A DNA stretch of 64,000 nt from Liriodendron chinense (taxonomy: Eukaryota; Streptophyta; Magnoliopsida; Magnoliales; Magnoliaceae). Positions 1 to 11,400 of this stretch are shown one piece after another (positions within the stretch are counted from its first letter, which is position 1; every line of letters begins with the position of its first letter). Where the stretch lies: NCBI GenBank assembly GCA_003013855.2, contig ML058586.1, positions 2,160,196 to 2,224,195 on the forward strand. The letters run 5' to 3'. The notes below the pieces were generated by a model. That model was not told the origin of the DNA and did no database searches. It worked only from the letters and a program-made list of their open reading frames with translations. The translations under genes were made by a program, and so were the position numbers.

Positions 1-194
1 AGCTTTAATCTATCATAGTTCAGTGGGCCAGAATATTGTGTGGTTCCCCATACTTCTCCTATTCTGTGGCATAACATGTCAATCCAGTGTACAAATCATG
101 GGCCCCACATTTTGATGGACATAGCTTGAGAGCCACACTGATCGAGCAATCTCTTAGCCATTTGGCTGGTTGAATTGAGACCACTGACCATTTT

Positions 195-530
195 GTTAAC
201 CGTCCATTTTCACCCCACTAAATCTTTCTTCCATAGCAGTGGTGATTGACCATCAAAAACTTCTTGAAAACTTATTGTGGGCCACAAAAGTTTTGAATCA
301 AGCTGATATTGTGTAGTACCTTCACCCAGGTCTCTGTGACCTTATCAACGGATTGGATGGCAAATAAACAAACTGGTGGCCTCCAAGAAGTTTTTAATGG
401 TGGATATTCAACTGTGGTGTGGTCCGCCTAAGATTTGGATGTTCTTGATTTTTGGATTTATCTCCTAAAATGATCTTTTAAAACGGATGGACGGCATGGA
501 TGTAAGGCACATACATCACAGTAGACCCCA
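195..530. mobile_element. Palindromic core-repeat copy (left part eroded)
   Basis: The right arm ends GGATGGACGGCATGGATG..ACATACATCACAGTAGACCCC. The middle has the usual CCTTCACCCAGGTCT and GGATGGCAAATAAACA segments. The left arm is not clear beyond CCGTCCATTTT near 200. Confidence 0.6.
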
Positions 531-1713
531 AAGTCAACAATCCATCGAAGCAGCGCCCATGGTAACTGTACATCCCAAGGATCATCGTTCAAAAACCTCA
601 GGTGGGACACTACACCAGGATCAATGTTCAATCATGCCTACTATCTTTATATTCGCCAATTGTAGCCCACTTAAAATTTGTCACGTTGTGTCTCCCTAGT
701 GAGGCCCACCTTAGATTATGATAAAGTAAGGAAGTCTTAGAGGAAATGATGAAATGTTTTTCTCTTTTTAAATTCTATCTTCCCTCGGGCTTCATGTGAG
801 GTCCTAAGAGTATGGCATAAATCAAAGCCTATAGTCATCTTCTTCAATTAAGGATCAGTGTTATTATTTTTCCTTCTTCACTCTTGCAGTCAAAGATTTT
901 ACAGAGTAAGATTAAGATATCTAAGAGCTTTAATAATCTTCTCCCTTAGAAGTAGTGTCAGATTTCTTTCCTATTAACTCAAATCTTTAAGGATTGACTA
1001 ATTGTTGCTACACTTCTCCTCACAGTCCCTAGCCCCGTTTTACTTTATTTCTTTCTGTGTTCATTTACTTACTTGCAAACCATATCATCTCTAGTCATAT
1101 CCTAAATAATCTCCAAATCTTATGAAGTAAAGACCACACACTTGTGTTGATGAAAAAAGAACTTCTCATACTTTTATTAGAAATAACCGAAACCCAAACC
1201 TAGAGTTATTTATTTAAAAACCATACAACTTCACAGTAGGATTATCATTATTTTACAGTCTCTAACCTGCAGTAGACTCCGGGCTTTTGGCTAACAGCTC
1301 TATAAGCTATTTTCACCCATAGCATCCCTTTCGGTGCACTCGTCCGGTCTATACCACAGTCCCACTTGCCATCTGAAAGTTTTTATGGTGGCGGTCCCAT
1401 CCATACGGAACGTCCCCCGTTGTTACCTTTGGTTTGGCCCATCTGAATTATGGATTTGGCTGAATTTTGGCATCTAGATCATTTCAAGGCGTATTTAATG
1501 AACGGTTTGGCTGGCACTCCCAGACACCAGGGTGGGCCCCACATGGTAAGAACACGTGTTTCCAATGATGAAAATAGGTAGCTTGGAACGTATGCAGCCA
1601 ACAGAGTCTGCTAGTGGTCAGATGCAATGTTCTAACTAATGACATATCCTGGTCAAACATCCTAGATGGGAACGGATTGTGTCCTTCCTCAGTATGGACG
1701 CAAAGCGTCCATG

Positions 1714-2004
1714 CTGATCTGTGGAGGGGTCCACCGTGATGTATCAGTTTATCAACTCCGTTCATTCCTTAATTTTCTAAGATCATTCTAAAGTACGAGA
1801 CCAAGAATGAGGCAGATCCAACGTTCAGGTGGACCACACCAAATAGTGAGCTTGGTTGCAATAAATGTAATAGTCATCTCTGGTGTGGCCCACCTAAGAG
1901 TTTGATCTGCCTCATTCTTTATCTTGTGCCTTAGAATGATCTTAGAAAAGGGATGAACTGCGTTGATAAACTGATACATCACGGTGGGCCCCTCCACAGA
2001 TCAG
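1714..2004. mobile_element. Compact foldback MITE of the core-repeat family (291 bp)
   Basis: It starts CTGATCTGTGGAGGGGTCCA and ends with the inverted complement TGGGCCCCTCCACAGATCAG. The arms continue inward as near-complementary sequence (GTGATGTATCAGTTTATCAAC.. and ..GTTGATAAACTGATACATCAC), so almost the whole element folds back. It lacks the middle found in larger copies. Confidence 0.85.
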
Positions 2005-2165
2005 CCGCGATGTGGCAGGCTCACCACTATCCCTGCATTTACGAGAAGAAGGTTCCCCAGGTGGGCCCCACCTGTTTAAGAAGCATGGGCGACTGTTGAC
2101 TTGGTCATGTGGGCCCCACATGTTTAAGAAGCATGGGCGACTTGGTCATGGTCTTTTGGGAGGAG

Positions 2166-2870
2166 CTCTGTGGGGCCCACCCGGATGTATATCATTTATC
2201 CGACGCCGTCCATCCATTTTAACATATCATTTTAAGACAGGAGCCGAATAAGGAAGCAGATCCAAAGCTCAAGTGGGCCACACCACATGAAGCAATCGTA
2301 ATAATGACGCTACCTTTGTTTGGAAGGACCTCGGGTGACAATAAAAATAAACGGTAGGTTGGCCCGCGCCTAACCCATGATGGGGTGGTCCGTGATCGAT
2401 CTCTGCCTGCCGGTACAGTCCCCGAGACACCCCGTGTGGCACCACATATACAAAATAGGTCCGGGTCCATCTATTTTTAAAGATCGTTTTAGTGTATGAT
2501 ACCAAAAGGAAGGAAGATCTAAGGCTCAAGTGGACCACAACACAGGAGGCAGTGGGGATTGAGCTCTTACCATTGAAAACTTTCTAGGGACCACGGTGAT
2601 GTTTATTTGCCATCCAACCTATTCATAAGGTCTCATTGACGGAATCGGATTGCATGCGGAGTAACTCCGCACGCTTATCGTGCGGAGTAAACTCAGTTGG
2701 GCCCACCTAGAATGTATGTGCTTTATCTATTCCGTCCATATGTTTTTCAAGCTCATTTGGACCATGCCACAGGAAACAGTGGGAATAATGATTTCCACCG
2801 TTGTTGGAAGGGTCCGGGATGTCACTACAAATAAACAGTAGGTTGGACAAGTATTCTAGTGTACCTATAT
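2166..2870. mobile_element. Rearranged core-repeat copies (left halves)
   Basis: Three left-half arms follow one another. The first begins GCTCTGTGGGGCCCACCCGGATGT at 2,166. The second begins with GGTCCATCTATTTTTAAAGATC near 2,460. The third begins AGTTGGGCCCACCTAGAATGTATG near 2,695. A GGATTGC end with a small hairpin (TGCGGAGTAACTCCGCA) precedes the last one at about 2,647-2,690. Confidence 0.65.
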
Positions 2871-3299
2871 CTACTTCCCTTTTGTGTTTATGGTCGAATT
2901 AGGTTTTGAAGACACAGGAGGCTCTTAAAAAGTTACCATCTGTAAGTCAAGTGTGTAAAGATCACCACACCAGGTGAAATCTAAAACTATACGAAGTAAA
3001 AAACCATGGTATGGATTTTAAAAGATAATTCTACCTACCTGCCTCACCTATTTTATTCATTTAGTGACACCCGGGGTGTCTCAAATGAGGCGTGCGATTG
3101 CACACCTCAATGAGTCATGCGTTAGGCGAAGGGAGTAACTGGATATACTTCAATTTTATACTTATAGTCGAACTAGGTTTTGGAGACAGCAGGGTTCTTC
3201 ATAAGTTGCCACCCTCAAGTTAAGGGTGATGAAGGACACCACACCAGATGGACTCGGAAGTTAGATGGAAGGAAGATCCTGATTCGGGATTTTACTGCA

Positions 3300-3690
3300 A
3301 AGTTTTACCTACCTTCGTGTGGATAAAGTATAGACATCACGGTGGGTCCCACAGAGCCCCTGACTGAACCATCCGTCTCTAGATAGGTCCTAGGTGGGGT
3401 AGTACCCAATCCACGCGGCATCCAACCTGTTCATAAGGTGACATCTACCTGGCTGAAGGAAAAACACAAATATCAGCTTCATCGTAGACTTCTGTGGCCC
3501 CCCAAGAAGTTTTCAACGGTAGGCATTCAATCCCCACTTTTTTACTGCGGAGTAGCCCACTTAAGTCTTGGATCTGTCTGCTTTTTTTTATCTCATGCCT
3601 TAAAATGATATGTTAAAATGGATGGACGGTGTGGATAAAACACATGCATCATGGTGGGCCCCAAAGATCCCGTGCCAGGATTTAGTACGT
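3300..3690. mobile_element. Core-repeat copy, mainly right arm
   Basis: A left end (TGTGGATAAAGTATAGACATCACGG) is followed by the typical CCAACCTGTTCATAAGG middle and a good right arm (GGATGGACGGTGTGGATAAA..CATCATGGTGGGCCCC). Confidence 0.6.
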
Positions 3691-3969
3691 CATGGCGCAG
3701 GGCAGTACGCAATCCGCCGCCCTCAGGAGGGATAAGGAAACAATGACTTCCAGGTGTGTTTGAGAATGACCCCTGGCGAGTCTTGAGGTAATTCGTCCGA
3801 GTTAACTCAACTAAGACCGAATGGGTCACGACTCGACCCAACTCAGCCACATCTCAACTCAGAGTGAGGACCATGGAATTGGTACGAGCTGCCGAATCTT
3901 AAAACCATGCCAGCCAAACAATGTAGCGACTACCATTTGGATAAGGATGGCTGACAACTGCGAAGTGCG

Positions 3970-4525
3970 AACGCCGATTGCCTACTTACGCTGACAGCAG
4001 CAAGTAGCTACTGGACAGTGCTCTGTGGGACCCACCATGATGTATTTATTTTATCAACCCCGTTCATCCATTTTTCCAGATCATTTCAGTGTCTGAGCCC
4101 AAAATGGACGAAGATCCAAATCACATGCGGACCACACTACAGGAAACAGTGTTGATTGAACACCCACCATTAAAAATTTCTTGGGGACCACAAAAGTTTT
4201 GGATGAAGGTGAAATCTGTGTTTTCCCTTCATCCATCTCTTTGTGACCTAATAAACAGGTTGGATGACAAGTAAATATTACAGTGGGACCCAGAAAGATT
4301 TTTTTATGGTGGGCGTTCAATCACCACTGTTTTCTTATGGTGTGGTCCACTTGAGATTTTGTTTTGATCTGTATCATTTTTTGGGTCATATTCCTAAAAT
4401 GATCTGAAAAAATAGATAAACAGCTCGGATATAACACATATATCATGGTCCAGCCCACAAGAGTACTGTCCAGTAGCCACCTCGCTTCTGGCAGCGTCAG
4501 AGTAGGCAATCCACATCCGACAAGT
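3970..4525. mobile_element. Full-length core-repeat MITE, arm type 1
   Basis: The outer arms are inverted: GATTGCCTACTTACGCTGAC..TAGCTACTGGACAGTGCTCTGTGGG on the left, CCCACAAGAGTACTGTCCAGTAGCC..CAGCGTCAGAGTAGGCAATCC on the right. The core GATGTATTTATTTTATCAACCCC and its complement lie inside. It shows the complete architecture: about 60 bp of variable outer arm, then about 60 bp of constant inner arm. Confidence 0.85.
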
Positions 4526-4569
4526 GCCGCCGCCCTCATGAATTCATGCAAGCCGCCTAGTGATCTTTG

Positions 4570-4850
4570 CCAGCTCATTTTAGGGCTATGAGCCTAAAAA
4601 TGAGGTAAATCCAAAGTGCATGTGGACCACACCACAAGCTATAGTAGGATTCGACAGGATAGCAGATGCACATCACTGTGGGCCCCTACCCAAAATTCAG
4701 CTTTCAACAGTGGATATCATTATCTCCCTGTTCCCCTTCGTATGGTCCACTTGAGCATGCAATCTGCCTCATTGTTGGACTCATGCCGTAAAATGAGCCA
4801 GCAAAATGAGATGAAACATACATCATGGTGAGACCCATGGATTTTACATG
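4570..4850. mobile_element. Degraded core-repeat copy
   Basis: It contains GAGCCTAAAAATGAGGTAAATCC, then GTGGACCACACCACAAG, a mid portion, TGGTCCACTTGAGC and finally AACATACATCATGGTGAGACCC, all in family order. Confidence 0.6.
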
Positions 4851-5424
4851 GGCAATCTCATCCAATGCAAACATAATTACTTTCCCTATTTTTCATCCAA
4901 TTCAAACAGAATGAGAATTTACCACCATTAAAACAAACTGGCCTTAAAAACGACCTAAAAACCTATGAAAAAGACAGTACCAGCCCCCATCAACATCAGC
5001 ATAAACAATAAGATTTTTTATCCAATTTAAACAAGTATGAAAAGTAACCATTGTGAATTTAACATGATTTACCGTGGTAAATGTTAAAACAAACCGGCCT
5101 GAAAAATGACCTAAGAAACCTATGAAAAAGACAGTACCAGCTCAATCAACATCAGCATAAGCAATAAGACTGCAAGATTCACATACTAATGTACATATGG
5201 TACAAATGGACAACTATAAGATGAGGACTGCCAGAAACATTTGGACCAAAAAAACCAAAAGACTCGTGATCAAGAGACAAATAATAATCGGGCACAACAA
5301 AGGGCCTTGATGAGTTGATGACACTCTGTGGACAAGGTCAGCGGCCCTTTCGGTGGACGTTGTACCTGACATCGAATTCTGTAGAAGTGTCATCAACCAT
5401 ACCATTCGCACGTCGGGTTTTCGG

Positions 5425-5632
5425 CTGCGTTTGGATGCACAATTAAATTGAATTACAAACATTCGGCTCAATCAAGAAGAAATGACCAAATTGTAACTAT
5501 GCTCCCTCAAACTGCAGTTACATTATTTTAAGCCTAGTCCGTCGATGTGAATGCAAAAGAAGGTAATTGTAGTTTACTAATTTCAACATTACCAAACTAC
5601 GTATATTGCAATATAATACCCAAACACAACCT
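5425..5632. mobile_element. MITE family B copy
   Basis: The left end is GCGTTTGGATGCACAATTAA then ATTGAATTACAAACATTC; the right end is ATTGCAATATAATACCCAAACACAACC. It shares the interior CTCAAACTGCAGTTACATT with other copies. Confidence 0.7.
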
Positions 5633-7267
5633 TCACATTTGAATCATGGAAATGGACCAAGTTACCTTAATGCTAAGTTACACTGAGACATCCGGAAGAA
5701 AAATTGTGAAATTGGGGTTGCCAGATATAGCAATGGCATTCACAAAATACAAGAAAATGAGTAAAAGGCATGAGCTGCAAATTACAATTTCATATAAACT
5801 TCCTCTTCAAGATCACCAAGAAAACGTTCATTGACATTTCGTAAGGTCCAGAACAAAAGGACATGGCAATGGTAGAAATACAAAAATATTGTAGCTCAGA
5901 TCAAGTGCAAGACCGACCGATACAAAAGATTATCAATCATGAATTGCATTTCCATGAGATTTATTGATGATTTCAAATAGGATCAGTAGAGCACTTCAAT
6001 ATCATGTTAGCTTGAGTGACTGATATTAGCAGCCGTTCGACTAGGACATCCTGCAAAATTGGTATTAAGTTGAATCCTGGTTTCAGCGGGCCCCATGGCC
6101 CTCTAATAAATTGGCCCCACTTCTGAACATATACAGAAAAAAGTGCCACTTTACCTGAGACAGGCCGTGGGGACCGCCAAAGTAGGGATTAGGCTTAATC
6201 ATGATTTTGCAAGGAACCTCTACAGAAACGGATGCCAAACACAACTTATATAACAGTAATTATGTGAAATTCTATATCCACCTTTCTATCCCTGCCATGA
6301 CAGTGTTCGACCCGGCCCCTTCTAGTTCAAACCCTACCTCCGAGGGAGCTGAATCTGCTGAATTAGTGACCCTAATTTATAGAAATCATGGGTTATCACA
6401 ATAATCCTTAACAAAATCTCTAATACATAATAACTATTAACTAAAACAAGATAAACTCATTTTTTGAAGTGACAACCAAACAGGACCTAAGAAATTACAA
6501 CTGTATGTAGCTAATAAGAGTGGCAGATCCATATACATGAGGTAGCAAAATTATACAATATTCATAAATGGAAAAATCCATTAATCCTACAAAAGCCCAA
6601 AAAAATCAAAAGGGAAAATAAATACCCTTGTGACCTTACAATTCATTGATGAAGTACAACTAGCACCGACATTCTTCTTTAGACATATATTGTTAGAGCT
6701 GACTATCAGGTGGGCCATTTAGATGCCACCACTTTTTATTAATAAACTTGTAAGTGGATCAGAAAAAGACCCCAATGTTTAGAAAACTCAAAGCCAAACA
6801 CCCCTCCCCCCACTGTAAACGGATCTCATATAGATGAAAAGCTAGAAAAGAATTGTTACATGCTAATCCCATAAAAAATCAAAGATGAGGTTTGCAAATC
6901 CCAAGCACGTATAGCCCAGGCCATTTACATGCCAGTGTGATAAATATCCTATCCATCCACCAAATGGGGCCCACCACATGAACTTGGTCCAAAGTCAGGG
7001 CCAGTCTAATAATCAGGAGGGCCACAGTGTGCAAAAACAAATGGGAGCCTTAAAAAACTTGGTTCTTTTTTTTTTTCCATCCATTCCCGTTTGATGGGTG
7101 GACTGGCCTGACTATTCGGTTGAGGAATCTCAATGGTGGGGCCCACCTGCCGGGTGGTTTGGATCTCGCGCAGGTGAGACAAGTCGGCATGTAGATGGGC
7201 TGGACCATGCACTCATGTAGGAATAGCAAACCTCTACAATATAACAGTTACTAATAACTGCCAAAGC

Positions 7268-8430
7268 TCACTTGGAAGAGAAAATGGCCTCCAAATCTTT
7301 ATACAGTCCTCTTGGTCTCATCTTGAAGTCTGCAGATGATGTTACGGACGAGCTCCCGCTTCTCTTGCCAGACCAAAACCCCCTTCTCGTCTGACTGGTC
7401 GAAGGGTCATTTACAGGTCCCCCTTCGTCTCTACTAAAGCTAGCTTTCGCCAGTTCACGTAGTTGTTTCAGCCATGGCCTCTCTCCCGAGCTTCTGCTGT
7501 CTGAGCTTCTGTTCCGTTCGCCAGAAGAAGCGGTTTCTCCATCTCCGATCTTCGATGGGAACCCTTCATCCCAGTTCTCTAACAGCTTCCTGGGGATCAA
7601 AATCAATAAGAATCCAATCGAAGCTGCTTTCAAGCCTGAGAAGAAAGAATTCTTGACTGGGCTCAGTTGCATTATCAGTCCACACAATGCACGCCATTCG
7701 CTGATCATCTGAGCCAAGAATCCGATAATGAACAGCAACAGCATTATGATTCCGACCCTCTTCTCGCCCGCGGCCGAGAATTCCTTCTCTGAGAGAACGA
7801 GACATGTTGCAAAAGTGCCTAATTCGCTTGCGACACAGAGGATCTCCATGAACTGCACCCTCTTCTTTATAAAAGGCTTCTTCAGAACAAGGAAAAAGAG
7901 CTGAAAGGATGTGATGCACAGCATAATCAATGTCGGGAACTTGGAAGATGAGTCGGCTAGATATGCACCAGCCACGATTCCGAGAGCGACCCGTTTCACA
8001 GACTCTAGTAATGTGTAGTAGATTCGGAGAATGCCGAAGAGCTTCTGGATGAAGGGTGCCTCCGCATCTTCTGTTTCATCATCGGAGGCAATGATTCGAT
8101 CCCCATTTTTTCCGGGATTTCCGCTGGCAATCTGTGAGAGCATGTACTTTGGTGGGCCACGGAGGTCCTCAAACAAGGGGCCCAGCATTGTTAGATAGAT
8201 GGAGTTTGGTTGGTTTTTCCAATTCCATTGGCCTTTCTTGCCGGGACCCAGAGTCACTCTCACAATGTCTTGATACCAATGAATTTTTTGGCCTTCTTGA
8301 TGAACTTCCTTGTACTGAAGTAGCTTACCCATTGTAATTCCAATGGAGAGGAATAACAGTAGTGACAATAGTAGAAAAGATGCAATGCCCAACAGAAGAA
8401 TGCCGACAATGATACCGTCTGTTGATCCTC
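7268..8430 (-). CDS. Membrane protein exon 13 (last)
   Basis: Residues 695-1081 and the TGA at 7,270-7,268. The acceptor is a tandem AAG/GAG pair at 8,432-8,428, so the exon can begin at 8,430 or 8,427. It contains the juxtamembrane signature KLLQYKEVHQEGQ, then PLFEDLRGPPKYMLSQI, an acidic DDETEDAEAPFIQ loop, five hydrophobic helices, and a Ser-rich tail ending LYKDLEAIFSSK. Confidence 0.93.
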
Positions 8431-11400
8431 CTTGAATTCAAAAAGGGAAATGAAATCAGCATAGAAAACCCAGGCCTGTTTGGATAGAAAGAATCCAAAA
8501 TGTGGATATGGAAAACCTCCTTGGAAAACTAAAAGCATGGAAAACTGTGAAAAGAATCCGTGTTCCAATGTTTGTTTTGCAAATACGTTTTCATTGGAAA
8601 TTGATTTGCTTTTCTTCCTTTGAAATTGTTTGGTTAAAACCAAAAAGAGCACTTAACAGTCGGTCGGTGTCCTCAGTAAAGAGAGGAAATACACATGGAT
8701 TAGCTTTTCTGGGAAACATCAATTCACTCATTGTTTGAGGAAAAGCAAGATAATAATAATCAATTTCTACAGCTACCTTTTTGTAATACAAGTAGCAGAA
8801 ATCATCATATCCGTGGAAATTGATTTCATTTCCAACCATTTCCAGCTTTCCAAACAGCCATAAGCTACCTCATGTTATTAGGAAAAAGGAAGGAAAAAAA
8901 TTTCCATCTGATCCAAAATTTCGTAAATTTTGGTCATTTCTGAAAAAGACATGATCACTACTTGTGAGAGAGAAATTTGTATCCGACTCTTTCCACAACT
9001 GTACGAGATGAGTTCCTCCATGTATCTTCCATGGCTTGAAAATCAGGCCAGTCAGGTGTACCACACGTGTGTGATGAATATATGGAAGTGTAGAAAGTGA
9101 ACTACAATCCACATTGGCTGTTATGGGACACACCCAATCATTGTACAATCCTGATTTTCAGGCCATGGCACATGCATGGTGGGCCCAGCTGGTAAGCAGC
9201 TGGGATGTTGCAGAAGGGCACGTGTTACAAATCCCACTCTTGCAAGTAGCCATATTGAGGGAAATTCTACACATTTTGTGAATTCTCCAGCACTTCTTTT
9301 GCACAGCTTCATGCCATCTTTACAATTTCAGATGTAATAATGGAAATTTATGCCATACGAAAAGTTCTGTCGTGATTTTTACTTGAAAGTACCTCTGATT
9401 ATTGCTGCAGATGCCTGGCAGACGCATGGCAATGCTAGGATGATCAGGAATATCTCAAATCTTGGAAATACAAGTGCTCCGTAACTTTTCTGTTTTTCTA
9501 GATCCTTCCTTCGGAACTTCAATATAGAAAGAATCAGGAGGTGGAGCATAATCAATCCACCACCAATAATAGCTAACCAGAATATGTTTCGATGGAAATC
9601 CTTCCACCTGTAAACCATAAATCAGTCCAAAAATCATGAATAACACAAGTAAATAAGAGACCATATACTACTTATATACACCATTGATTCAGCACACTAA
9701 CTTCTGATCTTAGCCATACAATCATTAAAACGAAGTAAGAACAACAAACTGCCCTCCTACCATGGCAAACATTCGGTTAACTTACCGATTCGAGTTCTGG
9801 AAATCCTGGATAAAGTCCGCTTCGGGTTTCATATCTTGGTACTGCAAGGATAAAATCAAAATAAGTCCATGAATGTAATAGAGTTATGCAGTAGGCAAAT
9901 TAGATTACATAAAAAGGGAGGAAAATGTCGGGCCTCTGACCTCAAAAAATGAACTGTACTCCATTGGAGTAAGTGGCAATCCAGACAAGGAAGCATCCAT
10001 TTCCACTTTCCCAGTTCCTGAGAGTGAGCTTTTAAGAGTTCCCAATTCATGTTTCCCGAATATTCCTGAACGAGACATAAGAGGAGAAGTCGAATCTACC
10101 ATGATCGAGTGGACTTGCCCACTTTCCCAAGGGAGACTGAGGTGAGGTATGCTCCATTGTAAGCCCCTCACGAATTCATAATACTCGACGGGCATACTCA
10201 CCGCTAACCATTTCGACAGTGCAAAGACCTGAATGTGGCACGCTATCCTCTTTACAGAGAAGATAACAAGCAAAAACAGGCTTGGTTAGTCCTTCGTAGA
10301 GTAGTCGAACACATTTCAATATTCCTCATAAAGAAAATAAATGTGTTGAATTATTCAAAAGGAAGGATGTCAGTTCTTTCGAAATAACAAGATTGTCAAG
10401 TACTTGAGCCTAAATGATTTGTTTCTTGGAAACATAAGGAATAACAAAATGCAATGGGCAAAAACTGTTTTTATTTTCTATTTTTTATTACTAAATGGCC
10501 AACAAAATCAATATAGACATCCCTATGATTTTGAATGAAATAAGAAAAATACCTTTTTTTCTTTTTGGATAAGGTGGACGGTACCACCACAATTCTATTG
10601 ATTAACACCACAAATTTATTGATTTGAACTAATTAACAGTCAAATAAGGAAAAGAAGTATGGGTCCCATATCAGCCCGTTACGGGCCATTTTTTTTTCAG
10701 ATTCGGCATTACAGCCCTGTATTACGCAACGGGTCCCACAATTACTGTTAAAGTCCCTCGATGTACATTGATACGCCATCCTCTAACAGCTCGAGCTTTT
10801 AGATCAAGTGGTGATTTTGTAAACAAAGAGAGAAGATGGAAATCTAGAAATCTCCTCTGGTTTTCTATATCTTAAGACACCCCCAAAGGGTTGAATATAT
10901 GGAGATGTACAGCCCTATAGAATCATCTATACAAGGTAAAATGATAAAGATAGAATCAATCTAACTATACATGGAAACTAAATGATTTTGGCTATACAAG
11001 GCATGTGGCCTGTCTAACATCCCCCCTCAAACTGATGCTGGTTATCGACAAGTAGGAGTTTGCCAACAAGAAATGAGTGACGTGTAGAAGTGAGGGATTT
11101 CTTAAGAATGTCAGCAATTTGATCATGGGAAGCAACATGTGGAAGAGAAATGAGCCCAGACTGAAACTTCTCTCCGATGAAGTGACAGTCAACCTCAATA
11201 TGCTTTGTCCGCTCATGAAAAATAGGGTTAGAAGCAATCTGAATGGCACTGAGATTATATACATGGAGTGGAGTAGGATTTTGTAGATGAACGCCCAAGT
11301 CGGAAAGAAGTCCATGTAACTAGACAAGCTCACTACAAGCAGCTGACATCGCTTGATACTCTGCTTCCATGCTTGATTTGGAAACAATGGCCTGCTTCTT

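Larger units (their letters stand above)
1..7267. other. Gene-free repeat-rich region
   Basis: I see no coding gene here. Up to about 4,850 the stretch is a patchwork of palindromic core-repeat copies, whole and partial, listed separately. From 4,850 to 7,267 it is AT-rich sequence with one MITE of a second family (5,425-5,632), a further core-type GGGCCCACC fragment near 6,960-7,150, and otherwise nothing I can name. Short ORFs here translate repeat arms. Confidence 0.7.

Noticed and set aside
487..4831. Many short ORFs in the first 5 kb
   Set aside because: They translate arms and middles of the palindromic repeat; the same peptides recur in other copies and have no conserved protein character.
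7474..8738. Additional ORFs of 60-130 codons overlapping the last exon of the membrane-protein gene
   Set aside because: They are other-frame shadows of exon 13 and intron 12 sequence; the exon frame has the conserved protein.
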